A DNA stretch of 64,000 nt from Pseudomonadota bacterium (lineage in GTDB: Bacteria > Pseudomonadota > Gammaproteobacteria > Steroidobacterales > JBCBZW01), in the NCBI GenBank assembly GCA_039193195.1, contig JBCCWS010000009.1, positions 95,623-159,622 of the forward strand, read 5' to 3'. The notes beneath the pieces are model-generated. The model made no database searches and was not told the DNA's origin. It worked only from the letters and a program-made list of their open reading frames with translations. Shown piece after piece: positions 59,576-64,000 of this stretch (positions are counted from its first letter, which is position 1; every line of letters starts with the position of its first letter). The translations under genes and the position numbers were made by a program.

Positions 59576-61462
59576 GTGCGCCCACGATACCGACTCTTGT
59601 TCACGCTGAGTATTTCAGCGGGACTGCTGACAAGCGCCAGTTGCGGTGGTGACACGGATGCCGCACCGGCCGGTGCGCTCTCTGTGCAAGCCTCCCCGTC
59701 CTCACCCGTCGCGCTGGTCGTAGGAGACGATCTTGTGAAGGACGCAGGGATTGCGGCGCAGGCAGCCCTTGCCGCCGCGCCAACCGAAGGAGGCGGCGCC
59801 TTTGCTACGGCATCACGTACCTCTCGCTTCCTGACCCAGGCGACCTTCGGACCGACACCTGGCGATGTGACAGCGCTCACCGGCACCAGCGCGTCGCAGT
59901 GGTTCCTGGCTGAGTTGGTCAAGCCGCCCAGTCGACACCTGCCGACGCTTCGGGAGTACAACGACCTGATCGCCGAGATCGACGTGGAGTCATCGCTCAG
60001 TGCCGCTCGGACTTCCCTTTCGTTCTGGCTCAAGTCGATCACCGCCGAGGATCAACTTCGCCAGCGAACCGCCTTTGCCTTGTCCGAGATCATCGTCGTG
60101 TCCAACGCCGGCGGCGAACTGCTGTCGGACATAGCGGAAGCCGTCTCGGCTTTCCAGGACATACTGATTACGGGCGCCTTCGCCAACTTCCGACAAGTGC
60201 TCGAGCGTGTGACCTACTCACCAGCGATGGGGTACTACCTGACCTACATGGGGAGCAAGAAGGCCAATCCGATGACGGGGCAACAGCCCGACGAGAACTA
60301 CGCCCGTGAGCTCCTACAGCTGTTTACCATCGGCCTGATCGAATTGAACCCGGATGGTACGCCCCGGCTAGGTGAGGACGGGCTGCCAATCGAAACGTAC
60401 GACAACGACGACATCACGGGCCTCGCCAAGGTGTTCACTGGCCTCAACCTGAACTACGACGGGCCCGAGGAGAACATCGAACGCGTCGGTCCTGTTCCCT
60501 GGAGCACGCCAATGCGGATCATCGCCGCCGATCACTCGCAGGCAGAAAAGCGCTTCCTTGGCACCTCCATCCCCGAGTTCACCGATGCGGCCACGAGTAT
60601 CGATCTCGCCCTCGACGCCATCTTCGCTCATCCCAACGTAGGCCCTTTCCTCGCTCGCCAGCTGATCCAGCGGCTCACCACCAGCAACCCCGCCCCCGCC
60701 TACGTGCAGCGTGTGGCGAGCGCCTTCGACACGGGCAGCTACGTGCTCCCGGACGGTACGCCGGTTGGCGCTGGGATCCGCGGGGATCTTGCGGCCACGG
60801 TTGCAGCGGTGCTGTTCGATGAGGCCGTGCGCGACGATGCGAGCCTCGCCGATGCCACCTTCGGCAAGATCCGCGAACCAGTGCTGCGCTTCACCAGCTG
60901 GGCGCGTGCTTTCAGTGCGAGCACGGTGACGCCAGAGTTAACGCTGACGCTGTGGGAGAGCGCTGAGAGCACGCAGCTTGCACAACACCCTTACCGCGCG
61001 CCATCGGTATTCAACTTCTTCCGACCTGGCTATGTAGCCCCGGGCACTCAATCAGGCGCATTGGGTTTGACCGTTCCCGAGCTGCAACTGGTGAACGCGA
61101 CGACGACCCCCGGCTACACCCACTACTTGACTTTCTTCATCCGGGGCGAGGGTGCCTTCACCGACGTTCGGGAGTTGGCAGAGACGTTTCGGATCGAGGG
61201 CATCCGGCTCGATCCGCGTCTGGCACGCAGCAGTTTCCTGCCCGACTACTCGACGGAGATTGCCCTTGCGAGCGATCCCGTAGCCCTGGTCGATCACCTG
61301 GCCAGCAAGCTCACCTACGACACCCTGCGCCCGGAGATGCGCACGGGGATCGTCCGCGTTCTCAACGCCCTACGTCTTGACCCGGAGGTGACAGCGCAGG
61401 AGCTCGTCGAGGTAAGCCTGAACTTGCTCATGTCCTCTCCCGACTACCTCGTGCAACGCTAA
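59576..61462 (+). CDS. DUF1800 family exported protein, 628 aa
   Basis: GTG start; signal segment LLFTLSISAGLLTSASC suggests a lipoprotein. The DUF1800 hallmarks are present in order: RFLTQATFGPTPGDV at about residue 85, MGYYLTYMGSKKANP, PDENYARELLQLFTIGL and HPNVGPFLARQLIQRL, ending with LLMSSPDYLVQR. The function of the family is unknown; its members are exported and almost always encoded with a DUF1501 protein, as here 19 bases downstream. It is divergent from the response regulator gene. Confidence 0.92.
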   Translation: MRPRYRLLFTLSISAGLLTSASCGGDTDAAPAGALSVQASPSSPVALVVGDDLVKDAGIAAQAALAAAPTEGGGAFATASRTSRFLTQATFGPTPGDVTALTGTSASQWFLAELVKPPSRHLPTLREYNDLIAEIDVESSLSAARTSLSFWLKSITAEDQLRQRTAFALSEIIVVSNAGGELLSDIAEAVSAFQDILITGAFANFRQVLERVTYSPAMGYYLTYMGSKKANPMTGQQPDENYARELLQLFTIGLIELNPDGTPRLGEDGLPIETYDNDDITGLAKVFTGLNLNYDGPEENIERVGPVPWSTPMRIIAADHSQAEKRFLGTSIPEFTDAATSIDLALDAIFAHPNVGPFLARQLIQRLTTSNPAPAYVQRVASAFDTGSYVLPDGTPVGAGIRGDLAATVAAVLFDEAVRDDASLADATFGKIREPVLRFTSWARAFSASTVTPELTLTLWESAESTQLAQHPYRAPSVFNFFRPGYVAPGTQSGALGLTVPELQLVNATTTPGYTHYLTFFIRGEGAFTDVRELAETFRIEGIRLDPRLARSSFLPDYSTEIALASDPVALVDHLASKLTYDTLRPEMRTGIVRVLNALRLDPEVTAQELVEVSLNLLMSSPDYLVQR

Positions 61463-61481
61463 CGCGCTAAAGGACAACGAA

Positions 61482-62885
61482 ATGCCCTACACCCGACGCA
61501 TGTTCTTGAGGGACTCCGCCGCGACCTCTTCCCTCGCCCTGACGACGCTGGGCGGCGCGCTGAGCAGCTTCGGCGCAGGCGCCGCGGACACGGAGGGCTA
61601 CCGAGCCCTGGTGTGCGTATTTCTCTTCGGGGGCCTCGACAACCACGACACGCTACTCCCGTACGACCAGGCCTCCTACGACGAGTTCGCCACGATCCGT
61701 AGCACGCTGCTAGCAAGGCAGGGCGAATCGCGACTGCGGGAGAACTTACTGCCACTGGTGACGGCGGACCCGGAGCAGTTCGGCGGCCGGCAGTTCGCCC
61801 TGCCGCCCGAGCTCGCCGGCATCAAAGCCATCTACGACCAGGGGAAGGCAGCCATCGTCGCCAACGTTGGACCACTGATCGTACCGACAGATCGGCAAGC
61901 CTATGAGGAACAATCGGTTCCTGTCCCCTCGCGTCTGTTCTCGCACAACGACCAACAGATCACCTGGCAGGCGAGTGCGCCAGAGGGCGCTCAGTTTGGC
62001 TGGGGCGGGCTATTCGCCGATGCGGCGGTGGCCGCTGGGGCCAACGGTGCACCGGAGTTCTCGACCATCGGCAGCGTCGGTACTGGCGTATTCCTGTCTG
62101 GCCAGCTAGCTCAGCCCTACAACGTTAGCGCAGGCGGCGCCGAGCGTATGCGCCTGTTGGAGCTCCTCGAGGAGCGCGTAGGCGCGCCCGGTGGTGCCGG
62201 GGCGCTACAACTGGCTCGCGCACTCCTACGCGATCAGGTCTACGCGGGAGGACATGTGCTGGCACAAGACATCGGTGCGGGATTTCGAGCTGCCATCGAC
62301 AGTAACGAGCGTTACAACGAGGCGATAGGCGGCGGTGAGGCGCTGCAAACCGAGTTCCCAGAGAGCGAACTCGGCATCAGTCTGAGGACCATCGCCGAGG
62401 CGATCAGCGTTCGACAGAACCTGCAGGCGAGCCGCCAGGTATTCTTCGTCGGGCTGGGTGGCTTCGACACCCACTCGACGCAAGCAGACGTCCTTCCGGG
62501 ATTGCTTTCGACGGTGGACGCGGCGGTGAGCGCATTCTACGCAGAGATGGTCGCGCAAGGTATCGCCAACGACGTCACGCTGTTCACCGCCTCGGACTTC
62601 GGTCGCACCCTTGCCGTCAACGATGATGGTACTGACCATGGCTGGGGCGGCCATCACTTCGTGCTGGGCGGCAGCGTCCAGGGTGGTGCGATCTACGGCG
62701 ACATGCCACCGGTCGGCTTTGGGCATTCCCAGGACTCGGGGAATGGACGACTCATCCCCACAGTCGCGGTCGAGCAGTACGCCGAACCGATGGGTCGTTG
62801 GTTTGGACTCGACGACAGCGAACTCGCACTTGCGCTTCCGAATCTGGCGAACTTCGCTGCTGAGCCTGGGCTCACCTTCTTGTAA
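61482..62885 (+). CDS. DUF1501 family exported protein, 467 aa
   Basis: The N-terminus MPYTRRMFLRDSAATSSLAL resembles a twin-arginine-type signal (RRMFLR), followed by ALSSFGAGAA. Blocks ALVCVFLFGGLDNHDTLLPY, NVGPLIVPTDRQAY, FSHNDQQITWQ and LGGFDTHSTQ plus DFGRTLAVNDDGTDHGWGG are diagnostic of DUF1501, which has a sulfatase/phosphatase-like fold. It follows the DUF1800 gene by 19 bases and is certainly co-transcribed with it. Biochemical function is not established. Confidence 0.94.
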   Translation: MPYTRRMFLRDSAATSSLALTTLGGALSSFGAGAADTEGYRALVCVFLFGGLDNHDTLLPYDQASYDEFATIRSTLLARQGESRLRENLLPLVTADPEQFGGRQFALPPELAGIKAIYDQGKAAIVANVGPLIVPTDRQAYEEQSVPVPSRLFSHNDQQITWQASAPEGAQFGWGGLFADAAVAAGANGAPEFSTIGSVGTGVFLSGQLAQPYNVSAGGAERMRLLELLEERVGAPGGAGALQLARALLRDQVYAGGHVLAQDIGAGFRAAIDSNERYNEAIGGGEALQTEFPESELGISLRTIAEAISVRQNLQASRQVFFVGLGGFDTHSTQADVLPGLLSTVDAAVSAFYAEMVAQGIANDVTLFTASDFGRTLAVNDDGTDHGWGGHHFVLGGSVQGGAIYGDMPPVGFGHSQDSGNGRLIPTVAVEQYAEPMGRWFGLDDSELALALPNLANFAAEPGLTFL

Positions 62886-62994
62886 TGATCGCGGTCTACG
62901 ACCCTAAGTGCGAATCGCTACCAATCGGACGCGTAGTGCCAACAAGCTGGACAGCAATAAAGCCACGAACCCCTGGTGCTACCCCTACCCCGAG

Positions 62995-64000
62995 TTATCC
63001 CCCGTCGCAGCTATTGGGAACTTCGCTCGGTCCGGGACCGGGGGTCGGCCCGGCGAAGAAGAGCTCACGCAGGCGGACGAAGTCAGCGCCGTTGACTAAA
63101 CCATCACCAGTAAAGTCCGCGTCCTCGTCGTAGGGGTTCGGTGGCAGGGACTCGCGGAACAGTCGGGCATCGTCCACCGTGACCTGGCAGTCATCATTCA
63201 AGTCAGGATCGCACGCGTTACCGAAGCCATCCCCGTCCGTGTCGCGCTGGTCGGCGTTGGCGATTTCAGTGCAGTTATCCGCGTTATTCGGTACGCCGTC
63301 GGCATCGCGATCTTCCGTATCGCAGTCGAGGCGGCCGCCGAGGTCGTGGCGGGAGGTGAAAGTCCAGGCGATCTCATTAGCATCGATGTCCCGATTGCCG
63401 GTGGCCCCCGGCCAGTCGTGGCCACCTCTGTTCACCTTGTAGTGCTCGATGCTCACGCAGCCGGCGCCGTTGGACCAAGTGTAGTACTCCACGGTGCTGC
63501 CGTCGTTGGGCACCGTGTCCGGGATGTCGACGATCGTGGGCGTCGGGTCGGCGCCGGCGTTCGCCACCCAGTACTCGCTGGCGGCGATGAGCCCTAGACT
63601 GAAAGGCGGAGCGCCTTCGTAAGCATTATAGAAGTCTAAGGTACCGTGGATGCTGACCACGGGCACGGCCCGAGTGGGATGGCAACGACGTTCGGTCCAC
63701 TCCCACATACTGCCGGCGACGGGCGCGATTGCCGCGATCCGATCGCTTAGGTAGCAGGCGAGCTCCCAGGTCATGTTCGCGCCGTTCGAGTAACCGGTGG
63801 CGTACACGCGGTCGCGATCGATGGCGAACTCCGAGGCGAGAGCATCGATCATGGTGGCCGTGAAGCCGATTTCGTCCACCCCGTTGGAGAAGGGGCCGAC
63901 ACTGTTCCAGATGGGCGCACCGTCCTCGTCGGGCAAGCCCTGGGGGTACACGGGTATGAAGCCGTTCGCGTCCGCAAGGGGGCGCATGTCGGCGAGGTTC
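62995..64000 (-). CDS. PHB-depolymerase-like esterase with TSP3 and EF-hand repeats, 5' truncated
   Basis: The frame is open past the right edge, so the N-terminus lies outside. The alpha/beta hydrolase part has NGFIPVYPQGLPDEDGAPIW, nucleophile motif GYSNGAN, APVAGSMWEW and GGHDWPGATG with the catalytic His, matching the LpqC/PHB depolymerase esterase family. About 90 C-terminal residues carry calcium-binding motifs: DRDADGVPNNADNC and DTDGDGFGNACDPD are thrombospondin type 3 repeats, then LNDDCQVTVDDARLF and DFTGDGLVNGADF are dockerin/EF-hand-like loops. A secreted polyester or carbohydrate-ester hydrolase is likely. Confidence 0.88.
   Translation of the reverse strand, partial: NLADMRPLADANGFIPVYPQGLPDEDGAPIWNSVGPFSNGVDEIGFTATMIDALASEFAIDRDRVYATGYSNGANMTWELACYLSDRIAAIAPVAGSMWEWTERRCHPTRAVPVVSIHGTLDFYNAYEGAPPFSLGLIAASEYWVANAGADPTPTIVDIPDTVPNDGSTVEYYTWSNGAGCVSIEHYKVNRGGHDWPGATGNRDIDANEIAWTFTSRHDLGGRLDCDTEDRDADGVPNNADNCTEIANADQRDTDGDGFGNACDPDLNDDCQVTVDDARLFRESLPPNPYDEDADFTGDGLVNGADFVRLRELFFAGPTPGPGPSEVPNSCDGG

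Overview
The window reads as a chromosome segment of a GC-rich Gammaproteobacterium. That placement is an inference from the YihG-type acyltransferase, the Blc-like lipocalin, a GlyGly-CTERM-tailed protein, QseBC/OmpR-type two-component pairs and DUF1800/DUF1501, DUF1295, DUF2878 and DUF6134 neighbours. No rRNA, tRNA, CRISPR array or complete insertion sequence was found. Exported proteins and lipoproteins are unusually common.

Layout. 0-7 kb: end of an acyltransferase gene, an MFS transporter, a secreted amidase, then a small cluster of a PhyH-type dioxygenase and two methyltransferases, interrupted by a short inverted-repeat element whose second copy lies at 7.6 kb. 8-12.7 kb: a GH30 glycosidase lipoprotein, a frameshifted AraC regulator, a lipoprotein with an HExxH-like zinc motif and an unknown secreted protein. 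13-21.5 kb: a leftward operon of four secreted proteins built around a MACPF (perforin-like) protein. Its partner protein carries the same N- and C-terminal regions without the pore-forming core. Beside it lie a Ser/Thr kinase-ECF sigma pair and a short stub resembling a kinase N-terminus. 21.6-30 kb: a GlyGly-CTERM protein, an RHS shell protein, an RHS lipoprotein and a seven-repeat FG-GAP propeller. 30-35 kb: a lipid or steroid-type operon (lipocalin, DUF6134, DUF1295, DUF2878) divergent from a response regulator/histidine kinase pair, followed by pseudogene fragments.

35.6-46 kb: a TetR/membrane-protein pair with duplicated operators, then the most notable locus. This is a four-gene leftward operon, translationally coupled at three of its four junctions or nearly so, encoding a ScoE/Rv0097-type iron oxidase, an FcoT/Rv0098-type thioesterase, a 1944-residue ACP-KS-ACP-C-A-T-TE megasynthase and a FadD10-type acyl-activating enzyme. 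This is the gene set of isonitrile lipopeptide (copper-binding chalkophore) pathways known from mycobacteria and Streptomyces, here with a ketosynthase module and a thioesterase in place of the terminal reductase.

46-64 kb: a serine beta-lactamase-like lipoprotein, and a second RHS lipoprotein/RHS shell pair, paralogous to the first but in the opposite gene order. Then come an unknown lipoprotein, an SGNH hydrolase, a QseBC-like two-component pair with two similar candidate binding boxes, a DUF1800/DUF1501 pair, and a PHB-depolymerase-like esterase with calcium-binding repeats that runs off the end.

The RHS pairs look like one YD-repeat shell divided between a lipoprotein (N-terminal part) and an exported core-plus-tip protein. 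Domain calls are from reading motifs by eye; no database search or structure prediction was run.
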